Below, piece after piece: positions 15,587 through 23,938 of a stretch of DNA of 64,000 bases; the stretch's first letter is position 1, and each line of letters starts with the position of its first letter. The notes under the pieces were generated by a model. That model saw nothing but the letters and a program-made list of their open reading frames with translations, searched no databases and was not told the origin of the DNA. The DNA lies in the NCBI GenBank assembly GCA_009777245.1, contig WRMF01000003.1, positions 1 through 64,000 on the forward strand, in the 5' to 3' direction. The position numbers and the translations under genes are program-made. The stretch is from Betaproteobacteria bacterium (lineage in GTDB: Bacteria; Pseudomonadota; Gammaproteobacteria; Burkholderiales; Rhodocyclaceae).

Positions 15587-17785
15587 ATGAACATGACAAA
15601 CTCAAACCATCTGAAGAGCGCGCTCATTGCGATCCTTCGCGTTTTCTTGCGCGGCTTGGTGCGATTGCTCTTTCGCGTGCAGGTAAAGGGTATGGACAGG
15701 GCGCTGGCGGCAGGAAGCGGGCAAAATTCGCGCCTTCTGATCATCGCCAACCACGAGTCCTTTCTTGACGGCATTCTGCTGGGTCTGTTTCTGCCGGTCA
15801 AAAGGCCGGTGTTCATCGTCCATGCCGAATACGTAAAACGTCCGTTATGGCGCTTCGGTCTTGATCTGATAGCCGATTATCTCGCCATCTCGCCTAGCAA
15901 CCCGATGGCGATAAAGCAGGTCGTCCGGCTTGTCGAATCAGGACGCCCAGTCGTGATTTTCCCGGAAGGGCGAATCACCCTGACCGGTGCGTTGATGAAA
16001 GTCTATGAGGGCCCCGCCTTCGTGGCGGTGAAAACCGACGCAACCTTGTTGCCGGTGCGTCTGGACGGGTTAAGCCGCAGCTATTTTTCAAAAATGACCC
16101 ACTGGCCGCGCAAATTTTTCCCACGCATAACCTTGACGGTATTATCGCCCACAACGCTACCGATGCCGGAAGCGCCCAACGCCAGGATGCGTCGCCGTAA
16201 ATCTGGCGAGGCGTTGCGCCGCTTGATGCAGGAAATGGCGCTGGCGCGTCCGTCCCAACGTACCCTGTATGGCGCGTTGTGCGATGTGTCCAGGCTTCAT
16301 GGCCGCAGACGCCGCATATTGGAAGACATCAAGCGGGTGGAATACACCTATCATGATCTGCTGAAAATGTCCCTTGCTCTGGGGCGGCTGGCCGGACGGA
16401 TTACCAGGCCAGGCGAGCGAGTGGGATTGCTCCTGCCCAACATAACGCCTGCTCTCGGCCTTTTCTTCGGTCTTACCGCATTCGGGAGAGTTCCGGCGAT
16501 GTTGAACTACACGGCGGGCGTCGACGGAATGCAGGCCGCCTGCGACGCAGCCGAAATTCACGTTTTGATCACATCCCGCGCTTTCGTCGAGCAGGCAAAG
16601 CTCGCCGATAAACTTGCCGCTTTGGAGAGGCTGGAATCCATCGTCTATCTTGAAGACCTGCGCGAAAAGATGACCTTGCTTGACAAGCTCTGGCTGATCT
16701 GCTGGGCGTTATGGTTTCCGCATCGAGTGGAAGTCAGGGCAAGCCCCGAAGACCCGGCGGTGGCACTCTTTACCTCCGGCTCGGAAGGCAGACCCAAGGG
16801 AGTGATACTCTCACACCGCGCCATCCTCGCCAATATCGCGCAAATCCGCGCAATCATTGACATCACTCACGATGACAAGATATTGAATGTCCTTCCGATT
16901 TTCCACTCCTTCGGCCTTACCGCCGGGACTTTGTTGCCGCTCCTGACCGGCGCAAGCGTTTTTCTGTATCCTTCGCCGCTGCATTATCGGGTAATTCCCG
17001 AACTGGCCTATGACCGCGCCTGCACTGTGATATTCGGAACCGGCACTTTTCTCGGCAATTACGCGCGCTTTGCCCACCCTTACGATTTTTATCGTATGCG
17101 CTATGCCGTATCCGGCGCGGAAAAACTCTCGGCGACAGTGCGCGAGCAATGGTTCGAGAAATTCGGCATCCGCATTCTGGAAGGATATGGCGCGACCGAG
17201 ACCGCGCCGGTAATCGCGGTAAATACTCCTATGGCCTATCGCAGCGGAAGCGTCGGCCAATTCCTGCCCGGTATTGAATATCGCCTGCAAGCCGTGCCCG
17301 GCATCGAGCGCGGCGGACTGCTGCATGTGCGCGGCCCCAACGTGATGAGCGGCTATCTGAAGGCGGACAAGCCGGGATTGCTTGAAACGCCCGCTTCAAG
17401 CGAGGGGGAGGACTGGTACGAGACCGGCGACATCGTGGAAGTCGACAGCGACGGATTCGTGCACATCATCGGGAGGCTGAAACGCTTTGCCAAGGTGGCC
17501 GGCGAGATGGTGGCTCTTGAAACAGTGGAAAAACTTGCGCTGGCAGTCTCTCCCGACATGCTTCATGCCGCCTCCAGCCAGCCCGATATAGCCAAGGGCG
17601 AGGCGCTTGTGCTCTTTACCACCGATGAAAATATCAACCGCGCAGACCTGCAAAGAGCGGCGCAACAACTTGGCGTCTCCGAACTTGCCATTCCGAAGAA
17701 GATCGTGCGTGTGGGTGCGCTGCCGCTTTTGGGGACGGGCAAAACCGATTACGTCGCCTTGCAGCGCATGGCGGAAAAGGCATGA
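15587..17785 (+). CDS. aas: Bifunctional lysophospholipid acyltransferase / acyl-ACP synthetase (Aas-like)
   Basis: A 732-residue fusion, close to E. coli Aas (719). The N-terminal PlsC-type acyltransferase domain has NHESFLDG (the NHX4D catalytic motif, about residues 49–56) and FPEGRITLTG. The C-terminal acyl-adenylate domain has TSGSEGRPKGVILSH, GYGATETAPVI and WYETGDI. Together they activate a fatty acid and re-acylate lysophospholipids at the inner membrane. It overlaps the next gene by 4 bp (ATGA), and the matching lysophospholipid flippase lplT lies one gene on. Confidence 0.93.
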   Translation: MNMTNSNHLKSALIAILRVFLRGLVRLLFRVQVKGMDRALAAGSGQNSRLLIIANHESFLDGILLGLFLPVKRPVFIVHAEYVKRPLWRFGLDLIADYLAISPSNPMAIKQVVRLVESGRPVVIFPEGRITLTGALMKVYEGPAFVAVKTDATLLPVRLDGLSRSYFSKMTHWPRKFFPRITLTVLSPTTLPMPEAPNARMRRRKSGEALRRLMQEMALARPSQRTLYGALCDVSRLHGRRRRILEDIKRVEYTYHDLLKMSLALGRLAGRITRPGERVGLLLPNITPALGLFFGLTAFGRVPAMLNYTAGVDGMQAACDAAEIHVLITSRAFVEQAKLADKLAALERLESIVYLEDLREKMTLLDKLWLICWALWFPHRVEVRASPEDPAVALFTSGSEGRPKGVILSHRAILANIAQIRAIIDITHDDKILNVLPIFHSFGLTAGTLLPLLTGASVFLYPSPLHYRVIPELAYDRACTVIFGTGTFLGNYARFAHPYDFYRMRYAVSGAEKLSATVREQWFEKFGIRILEGYGATETAPVIAVNTPMAYRSGSVGQFLPGIEYRLQAVPGIERGGLLHVRGPNVMSGYLKADKPGLLETPASSEGEDWYETGDIVEVDSDGFVHIIGRLKRFAKVAGEMVALETVEKLALAVSPDMLHAASSQPDIAKGEALVLFTTDENINRADLQRAAQQLGVSELAIPKKIVRVGALPLLGTGKTDYVALQRMAEKA

Positions 17786-19008
17786 ACAAGAACCGACGCC
17801 GCTTCATAAAGGCTGCGTTCCTGGCGACAGCCGGAGCCGTGGTTGGAGTGTATGTCCATACGAGAAGCCCCTTTCTGGTCAACTCCTGCCTTGACCCTGC
17901 CGCCCTGGAGCAAAGTCCGTGGCTGGCAAAGGTCTGGCAGGGACTTGACCCCAAAGAAGTATGGGATTGCCATGTGCATCTGGCGGGAATCGGCGACAGC
18001 GACCACGGGCTTTATGTCGGGCACAAGCTCAAACGCCTGTGGCATCCGATTCTCTACAGTCAACGCCTGTTGTACATAAACGCGGGTTGCGTCTCTGCCA
18101 AACCCGGAACCGTTGATGAGAATTACACGCGCCGACTTCTGGCGCTTACCAGAAACATGCCTGCCGGATTCAAGGCGATGCTTTTCGCCTTCGACTGGTA
18201 TCACGATGATAACGGGCAGCCGGTTCCAGAATTGAGCACGTTTTACGTGCCCGATAGTTTCGCCCGGCAGACGGCAAAAGAACATCCAGATGTATTTGAA
18301 TGGGCGGCCTCGATACATCCCTACCGACCTGACGCGGTAGACCGGCTGGAAGCCGCCGTGTCTGAAGGGGCGCGAGCGATAAAATGGCTGCCTGCGGCGC
18401 AGAACATTGATCCGGCCTCATCGCGCTGCGACGCCTTTTTTGCCGCGCTCGCCCGCCTTGAACTTCCCTTGATAACTCATTGCGGGGCGGAAAAGGCGGC
18501 GCAGAGCGCCAGCCTGGTGTTGTTCGGCAATCCCCTGCGCCTGCGTCGGGCGTTGGATGCCGGCGTCAAGGTTGTAGTGGCACATTGCGCGAGCAGCGGT
18601 CATGACGAAGACTTCGACAAGCCGGGAACCCGGCAAGAGAGCTTTGACCTTTTCGCCCGCCTGATGGATCGCCCGGAATGGAAGGAAAACCTGTTTGGCG
18701 ACATTTCGGCCATAGTGTTGGCTAATCGCAAGCCCGAAACTATTAAAACCCTGTTGACGAGAGAGGACTGGCACGGACGGCTGTTGAACGGCTCTGATTA
18801 TCCGTTGCCTGGCATCATTCCGGCGATTTCCCTGTCCCGGCTGGCGCGGCATGGCTTGCTGCCGAAAGAGGCGGTGGATGAACTGCGGACACTGCGCCAA
18901 TACAATGCCATCTATTTCGATTTTGCGCTCAAACGCTTGCTCTCCTGGCAGGGAAAATCCTTTCCGGCTCGGGTGTTTGAAACCCGCGCATTTTTTGGGA
19001 CGAGCTAA
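17782..19008 (+). CDS. Amidohydrolase-2 family protein with twin-arginine-like signal
   Basis: A 408-residue TIM-barrel metal-dependent hydrolase. The N-terminus MNKNRRRFIKAAFLATAGA looks like a Tat signal, so it is probably folded and metallated before export. Metal-ligand motifs appear in the expected order: DCHVHL, ITHCGAE, VVAHCASSG and the terminal LLNGSDYP with the catalytic Asp. The substrate is unknown. It overlaps aas by 4 bp and is followed by lplT, so a role in lipid turnover is tempting, but the superfamily (ACMSD-like decarboxylases and hydrolases) gives no direct support. Confidence 0.82.
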   Translation: MNKNRRRFIKAAFLATAGAVVGVYVHTRSPFLVNSCLDPAALEQSPWLAKVWQGLDPKEVWDCHVHLAGIGDSDHGLYVGHKLKRLWHPILYSQRLLYINAGCVSAKPGTVDENYTRRLLALTRNMPAGFKAMLFAFDWYHDDNGQPVPELSTFYVPDSFARQTAKEHPDVFEWAASIHPYRPDAVDRLEAAVSEGARAIKWLPAAQNIDPASSRCDAFFAALARLELPLITHCGAEKAAQSASLVLFGNPLRLRRALDAGVKVVVAHCASSGHDEDFDKPGTRQESFDLFARLMDRPEWKENLFGDISAIVLANRKPETIKTLLTREDWHGRLLNGSDYPLPGIIPAISLSRLARHGLLPKEAVDELRTLRQYNAIYFDFALKRLLSWQGKSFPARVFETRAFFGTS

Positions 19009-19019
19009 AATGGATAATT

Positions 19020-19310
19020 CAGGCACAGTTGTTTCTGTAAATAACGCGACTTTCAGGACAGGCGTTTTGCTCCACTCTCCCGCTTGCGGGACAGATAGCA
19101 ATTGGGGCAGGGGAAGAAACTGCCTTTCTCCCCTCTCCCATTTGTGGGAGAGAGGGCGGGGGAGAGGGCGAGGGAATTGCAGATTCAGGAAGCATCCATT
19201 TCAACCTGACTCGCCGCCCTCTCTCCTCCTTTGGCTGCGCCGCGAATGGTCACCCTCTTCCGCAAGCGGGAACGAAAGAACTTTGTCATATACAGCCGCT
19301 TTTACAGGAG
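19020..19310 (-). repeat. Composite CCCTCTCCC…GGGAGAGGG repeat between amidohydrolase and lplT
   Basis: The 310-bp gap has no gene. The reverse complement of 19140–19250 (GAGGGCGGCGAGTCAGGTTGAAATGG…GCTTCCTGAA…GCCCTCTCCCCCG…CTCCCACAAATGGGAGAGGGG) lines up with 47550–47660 over about 110 bp. It contains nested GGGAGAG palindromes. Partial copies lie near 28890, 47810 and 55290. AGGAG just before 19319 is the lplT ribosome-binding site. Confidence 0.75.
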
Positions 19311-19318
19311 CAATATAA

Positions 19319-20680
19319 ATGAACGATGACATCAAGCACGCAGGCAATGAGGACAGCCAGCATTCCCAGTTCACGCTCCTGCGGGAACGTCGTTTCTGTC
19401 CGCTTTTTATCACCCAGTTTTTGGGCGCGTTCAACGACAATGCTTACAAAAACGCCTTGTTGGTGCTGCTGGTCTTCGGAACGGTCGCATGGACGGAAAT
19501 GAAGCCGGAAGTGCTCGCTAATCTCGCTGCCGGTCTTTTCATTCTGCCGTTTTTCCTGTTCTCCGCCACCGCCGGACAATTCGCGGACAAATATGACAAG
19601 GCCTGGCTTGCGCGTCGGGTCAAGGCGCTTGAAATTATCATTATCGCACTTGCGGCTCTTGGCTTCTGGCTGCACAGCCTGCCGGTTCTTCTGGCCGCGC
19701 TTTTTCTCCTTGGGCTGCAATCCACCCTATTCGGGCCTGTGAAATACGCGATTCTGCCGCAGCACTTACGAGCCAATGAACTCGTGGGCGGCAACGCGCT
19801 TGTGGAAGCGGGAACTTTCGTCGCCATTCTGTTCGGCACGCTCGCAGGCGGGCTGCTCGCCGGAATGGATAACGGCATTATCTGGATTGTCGTTGTCTGC
19901 TTTATCGTGGCGATCACAGGATTTCTTGCGAGTTGCCGGATTCCCGCCGCGCCCGCGCCCGCGCCGGATTTGAAAATTTCGCTCAATCCCTTTGCCGAAG
20001 CCTTGCGCTGTATTGGTCTCGCGCGTCGGAAACGCAGCGTTTTTCAGTCAGTCCTTGGTATTTCATGGTTCTGGGCTTATGGCATACTGGTGTTGACCCA
20101 GCTTCCCGCATATACCAATATAGTTTTGGGTGGAGATGAAAAATTGCTGACGGCATTGCTTGCGGTGTTTTCGGTAGGCATCGGCGCGGGGTCGTTAATC
20201 TGCGAGAAGCTGACCCGCAGGCGCGGCAAGGTCGTGGAGCCGGGATTGGTTCCGATAGGGGCGCTTGGCATGACGATTTTCGGGCTTGATCTGGCGCTTG
20301 GCGCTCCTGCCAACGCTTCCGGCGAGTTGCAGCCTTTATCTGAAATGCTGCTTCAGGGAAGCGCCTGGCGCGTTTTTATTGATCTCCTGCTTCTGGGCGG
20401 CTTTGGAGGGCTTTATTGCGTGCCGCTTTACGCGCTCGTGCAACAACGCAGCAAGGCCGAATATCGCGCAAGGGTCATAGCCGCAAACAACATCCTTAAT
20501 TCGCTTTTCATGGTCTTGATTTCAGTCGCCGCCAGCGTGTTTTTGGGTTGGGGGTTCAGCATCCCGATGCTCTTTTTGTGCGTCGCCTTGCTGCACGGCG
20601 TAGTCACGATCTACATCTTCAGCGTCGTGCCGGAATTTTTAATCCGCGCAATGGTGTGGCTGGGGGTCAGGGATCAGTAA
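19319..20680 (+). CDS. lplT: MFS lysophospholipid transporter (LplT-like)
   Basis: A 453-residue major facilitator protein with about twelve hydrophobic segments. The start FCPLFITQFLGAFNDNAYKNAL and FGPVKYAILPQHL are diagnostic of the LplT group, which flips lysophosphatidylethanolamine across the inner membrane for re-acylation by Aas. In many proteobacteria lplT and aas are adjacent or fused; here an amidohydrolase gene and a repeat separate them. AGGAG precedes the ATG. Confidence 0.88.
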   Translation: MNDDIKHAGNEDSQHSQFTLLRERRFCPLFITQFLGAFNDNAYKNALLVLLVFGTVAWTEMKPEVLANLAAGLFILPFFLFSATAGQFADKYDKAWLARRVKALEIIIIALAALGFWLHSLPVLLAALFLLGLQSTLFGPVKYAILPQHLRANELVGGNALVEAGTFVAILFGTLAGGLLAGMDNGIIWIVVVCFIVAITGFLASCRIPAAPAPAPDLKISLNPFAEALRCIGLARRKRSVFQSVLGISWFWAYGILVLTQLPAYTNIVLGGDEKLLTALLAVFSVGIGAGSLICEKLTRRRGKVVEPGLVPIGALGMTIFGLDLALGAPANASGELQPLSEMLLQGSAWRVFIDLLLLGGFGGLYCVPLYALVQQRSKAEYRARVIAANNILNSLFMVLISVAASVFLGWGFSIPMLFLCVALLHGVVTIYIFSVVPEFLIRAMVWLGVRDQ

Positions 20681-21000
20681 TCAGCGGACAGGGATCAAAA
20701 AACCCTCCTGTGTCATCCTGCGCGAAGTCGCAGGATTTGTATTCTGGCATTTGGTTGGGGTTCGCGCGATGCGCTCATCCCAACCTACGCGCTGTTCCAA
20801 AAATTGCGGAAATGACCATATGCCCTCTCGTATTTCAGCAAGCTCGGTAGGTTGGGGTGAGCGGTACGCGAACCCCAACATTGAAGCTGCCGCAAACGCC
20901 TTTGAAATCGTGCTAACTTCCAGGGCGCTCTTCATTTCAGCTTGACGACATCGCCTCTCAGTCGCCTCTCGCACTGGCGTGTGCAGGTGTTATACTTCAC
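20681..21000. repeat. Long inverted repeat (GTTGGGGTTCGCG / CGCGAACCCCAAC)
   Basis: In the 438-bp gap after lplT, GGTTGGGGTTCGCGCGATGCGCTCATCCCAACCTACG (quoted in two parts: 20753–20772 and onward) is mirrored near 20848–20881 by GTAGGTTGGGGTGAGCGG and TACGCGAACCCCAAC, with about 60 bases between. GTCAGGGATCAG units lie just after the lplT stop. The ORFs listed here on both strands are by-products of the repeat. From 21001 to 21118 there is a G/C-rich leader with GCCAGCTCTGGCGCTGGC before the next gene. Confidence 0.65.
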
Positions 21001-21118
21001 AAATCGTGCACCGAATCGGCGTTGTGCCTGATTTTGCGCTCAAGCAGGCGGCTCCGCCATATGCGGGCTGCTTACCTTTTACGTTAGCCAGCTCTGGCGC
21101 TGGCCAAGGAGAAGAAAA

Positions 21119-21355
21119 ATGACCAAAGAAGTATATATGCATTTGCAGCACAGCGAATCCGTGGTGGCGCAAATGGCCGCGACTGTTTTTGCCGGTCTGA
21201 TTCAGGGACAGAAAGTGAACCCCGCTGATGAAGAGGAGCTGGTGGAACGATCCATATCCATTGCCATCAAGCTCGCGAACCGGGCGGAGCAGCTCATCAA
21301 AAGCGATGAAGAGTGGATAAAAAAAGACACCGGCTTAGCTTTCCTCGGAGGATAA
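21119..21355 (+). CDS. Small hypothetical protein, 78 residues
   Basis: I do not recognise this protein. It is soluble and acidic, with a helical middle (DEEELVERSISIAIKLANRAEQL) and a short tail EEWIKKDTGLAFLGG. No signal peptide, membrane segment or cysteine is present. AAGGAGAAG sits five bases before the ATG, and the codon usage and length look real. The leader is rich in short inverted repeats (GCCAGCTCTGGCGCTGGC). It stands alone between lplT and the convergent pgeF. Confidence 0.6.
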   Translation: MTKEVYMHLQHSESVVAQMAATVFAGLIQGQKVNPADEEELVERSISIAIKLANRAEQLIKSDEEWIKKDTGLAFLGG

Positions 21356-21362
21356 CCAGTCA

Positions 21363-21399
21363 TTGAGCCACCCCGTTCTTTGGGACGGGGGGGCATCAA
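21363..21399 (-). repeat. Hairpin element D (GGGGTGGCTCAA end)
   Basis: The minus strand reads GATGCCCCCCGTCCCAAAGAACGGGGTGGCTCAATG. The stem CCCCGTCC/GAACGGGG and the GGGGTGGCTCAA end match the closing hairpin of the repeat at 33633. Only this terminal hairpin is kept. It may also serve as a terminator between the two convergent genes, though no T-run is present. Confidence 0.5.
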
Positions 21400-21402
21400 G
21401 AA

Positions 21403-22152
21403 TCACTCCAGCCAGATCAAACTTGCCATGCGGCCTGTCGCTCCGTCGCGGCGGTAGGAAAAGAAGCGTTCAGGCTCAGAGAAGGCGCAGTATTCACCGC
21501 CGAAGATACGGGTCGCGCCGACGGCATTCAAGCGTTGGCGGGCAAGGGCGTATAGGTCGGCATGATATTTTCCCTGCGTTGCTGCGGGAAAAAATGCGCC
21601 AGCAGCATCTGGACTTGCCGCAAGAAAGGCGGTTCTAACCTCGTCTCCAACTTCAAAGGCATTTGCTCCAATGGCAGGGCCTAGCCAGACAAGGATATTC
21701 GCGGGATCAGTCCGCATGGCATTCAGAGTGTTTTCCAGCACGCCCGCCGCCAGTCCGCGCCATCCGGCATGAGCGGCGGCAACGACGCTGCCTGCCTGAT
21801 CGCAGAACAAAACCGGCAGGCAGTCGGCTGTCATGATGGTGCAAACCTGCCCGGGCACACGACAAATAGCGGCATCCGCGCGCGGCGGGCGGGAAAAATG
21901 TTCGCCGGAAATGACAATAGCCTCGGCGCTGTGGACTTGCTCCAGCCAAACAGGCTCATTGGGCAGATGCGCGACAAGCCTTGTCCGGTTTTCTTGCACG
22001 GACATCGGATCGTCGCCTGTGTGCAGACCCAGATTGAAATTCGCGTAAGGCGCGTTACTGACCCCGCCGTTTCTGGTGGTTTGCAACGCCTTGACAGACG
22101 CCGGAGCAGGCCAGTCCGGCAAAAGGAACGCGGGCGGCGTTTTATCGCTCAT
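21403..22152 (-). CDS. pgeF: Peptidoglycan editing factor / laccase-domain protein (YfiH family)
   Basis: A 249-residue cytoplasmic protein of the YfiH/DUF152 family. The metal-binding motifs TADCLPVLFCD and HAAHAGWRGLAAG-like (AAHAGWRGLA), and the early histidine in WLEQVHSAEA, are all present. The family has been reported both as a polyphenol oxidase/purine nucleoside phosphorylase and as PgeF, which removes mis-made UDP-MurNAc-L-Ser. It overlaps rluD by 11 bp, the usual rluD–yfiH order next to bamD in proteobacteria. Confidence 0.9.
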   Translation of the reverse strand: MSDKTPPAFLLPDWPAPASVKALQTTRNGGVSNAPYANFNLGLHTGDDPMSVQENRTRLVAHLPNEPVWLEQVHSAEAIVISGEHFSRPPRADAAICRVPGQVCTIMTADCLPVLFCDQAGSVVAAAHAGWRGLAAGVLENTLNAMRTDPANILVWLGPAIGANAFEVGDEVRTAFLAASPDAAGAFFPAATQGKYHADLYALARQRLNAVGATRIFGGEYCAFSEPERFFSYRRDGATGRMASLIWLE

Positions 22153-23104
22153 CGCGCATTGCCTCTAATTCAAGCAGCAAATTTGTCATATCGTCCGGCA
22201 GGGCGGATTCAAAACAGAGAATTTCGCCCGTGACCGGATGCTGCAAAGTCAGGCGGCTGGCATGGAGCGCCTGCCGGGGAAAAGTCGGCAGATTGGGGCG
22301 CGCCCGCCCATAGACGGTATCGCCCAGCAAGGGGTGTCCGATATGCGCCAGATGCGTCCTTATCTGGTGGGTGCGCCCGGTTTCCAGACGACAAAGCAGC
22401 AGAGTCGCGCCGGAAAAACGGCGCTCAACCCGGTAATGGGTAATGGCAGGCTTGCCGCGTCCGGTGACTGCCATTTTGGTGCGGCAGGCAGGATGTCGGC
22501 CTATGGGAGCCTCAATATGCGCATTGCGCCGCACTTCGCCCATCGCCACGGCAAGGTATTCGCGCTTGACGCTATGTTCCTGCAATTGACGGATGAGATG
22601 GGTTTGCGCCGTCAATGTGCGGGCGACAACCAAAAGTCCGCTGGTGTCCTTGTCCAGACGGTGCACAATTCCGGCGCGCGGGATGTGGACGAGCGCCGGA
22701 TCGTAGTGCAGCAGGGCATTCAGCATGGTTCCGCGCCAATTACCGCTGCCGGGGTGGACTACCAGTCCGGCAGGTTTGTTGATAATCAACAAGTTTGAGT
22801 CCTGATAGCGAATATCAAGCCGGATCGCTTCCGGTTCCGCAGGCAAGTCCCGCGCTTCCAGGCGGGGGCAAAGCAAAAGCGTTTCGCCGCCTTTTAACTT
22901 GCGGCGGGTTTCCGTGACCGGCTCATCATCAATCGAAAGAAACCCGGCCTTGATCCATTCCTGCAAACGGCTGCGGGAATAACGCGGAAACAAACGGGCG
23001 AGCGCCTGATCAAGCCGCATACCCGCAAATTCTGGCGGACATTCGGCCTCTATCGGCGTCTCACCTGGGCTATAATTGTCGGGATATTCTTCTTGAGGTT
23101 CCAT
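22142..23104 (-). CDS. rluD: 23S rRNA pseudouridine(1911/1915/1917) synthase
   Basis: A 320-residue enzyme with an N-terminal S4 RNA-binding domain (MRLDQALARLFPRYSRSRLQ) and a RluA-type catalytic domain. The catalytic Asp lies in HRLDKDTSGLLVVART. The motifs INKPAGLVVHPG and LETGRTHQIRTHLA complete the site. About 28 residues precede the S4 domain. The start codon at 23104 abuts the bamD start codon on the other strand (CATATG), so each gene's promoter must lie inside the other's coding sequence. Confidence 0.94.
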   Translation of the reverse strand: MEPQEEYPDNYSPGETPIEAECPPEFAGMRLDQALARLFPRYSRSRLQEWIKAGFLSIDDEPVTETRRKLKGGETLLLCPRLEARDLPAEPEAIRLDIRYQDSNLLIINKPAGLVVHPGSGNWRGTMLNALLHYDPALVHIPRAGIVHRLDKDTSGLLVVARTLTAQTHLIRQLQEHSVKREYLAVAMGEVRRNAHIEAPIGRHPACRTKMAVTGRGKPAITHYRVERRFSGATLLLCRLETGRTHQIRTHLAHIGHPLLGDTVYGRARPNLPTFPRQALHASRLTLQHPVTGEILCFESALPDDMTNLLLELEAMRDER

Positions 23105-23920
23105 ATGTGGAGTTTAACGCGAAAGATGATGCTGGCGCGGTTTGCGCTTGTCGTCTTGCCGATCCTGTGTCTTTCCGCCTGTGGCCTATTGCCGGAGGAG
23201 ATTGACCGGACTGCCGACTGGTCGGCGGCTCGCCTTTATACCGAGGCCAAGTCTGCCTTCAATGACGGCAACTGGGAAGAGGCGTTAAAGTTTTACCGGC
23301 GGTTGGAATCCCGCTTTCCTTACGGGCGTTACGCGCAGCAGGCGCAGATGGAAGCCGCCTACGCAAACTGGAAGGACGGCAATACCGCCGCCGCGCTGGC
23401 GGATTGCGACCGCTTCATCAGATTGCATCCCAATCATCCCCATCTGGATTACATGTATTACCTTAAAGGTTTGATAACCTTCAATGACGACCTGGGTTAT
23501 ATGGGGTATTTCAGCAGCCAGGATCAAAGCGAGCGCGACCCCAAGGCGGCGCGGGAATCTTTCGATACCTTCAAGGAACTGATAGCCCGCTTTCCCGACA
23601 GCAAATACGCAGCGGACGCGGAAGTGCGGCTCAATTATCTGGTCAATGCCCTGGCTTCGTATGAAGTGCATGTGGCGCGCTACTATTTCAAGCGCGAAGC
23701 CTATCTGGCCGCCGTCAACCGAAGCCAGTACGTGTTGAAAAATTATCCCAGTACTCCGGCGCAGGAAGAAGCAGTCTTCATCATGATGAAGGCTTATGAA
23801 AAACTGGGCATGGAAGATTTGCGCGTCGGCGCGGAGCGAATCATGCAACTCAATTACCCTGATAGCCGTCTTTATGTCGAAGGCATGGAGCGGAAAAAAG
23901 CATGGTGGGAATTATTCTGA
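23105..23920 (+). CDS. bamD: Outer membrane assembly lipoprotein BamD (ComL)
   Basis: A 271-residue lipoprotein with a lipobox LSAC (Cys26) after a hydrophobic signal and about five TPR-like repeats (LYTEAKSAFNDGNWEEALKFY…YPSTPAQEEAVFIMMKAYEKLG). It is part of the BAM complex at the inner face of the outer membrane. I chose ATG 23105, with TTGAGG upstream, over the TTG at 23093. A TATAAT at 23071–23076, inside rluD codons, is a candidate -10. argS follows 18 bp later. Confidence 0.93.
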   Translation: MWSLTRKMMLARFALVVLPILCLSACGLLPEEIDRTADWSAARLYTEAKSAFNDGNWEEALKFYRRLESRFPYGRYAQQAQMEAAYANWKDGNTAAALADCDRFIRLHPNHPHLDYMYYLKGLITFNDDLGYMGYFSSQDQSERDPKAARESFDTFKELIARFPDSKYAADAEVRLNYLVNALASYEVHVARYYFKREAYLAAVNRSQYVLKNYPSTPAQEEAVFIMMKAYEKLGMEDLRVGAERIMQLNYPDSRLYVEGMERKKAWWELF

Positions 23921-23938
23921 TGTGTCGCTTGGCTGAAT

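Noticed and set aside
20681-20974. Small ORFs on both strands after lplT
   Set aside because: They follow the long inverted repeat, so the similar peptides on both strands are a consequence of the palindrome.
21371-21390. Hairpin after the 78-aa gene as an ordinary terminator
   Set aside because: The stem is good but there is no T-run on either strand, and its minus-strand end matches the GGGGTGGCTCAA repeat end, so I list it as a repeat.
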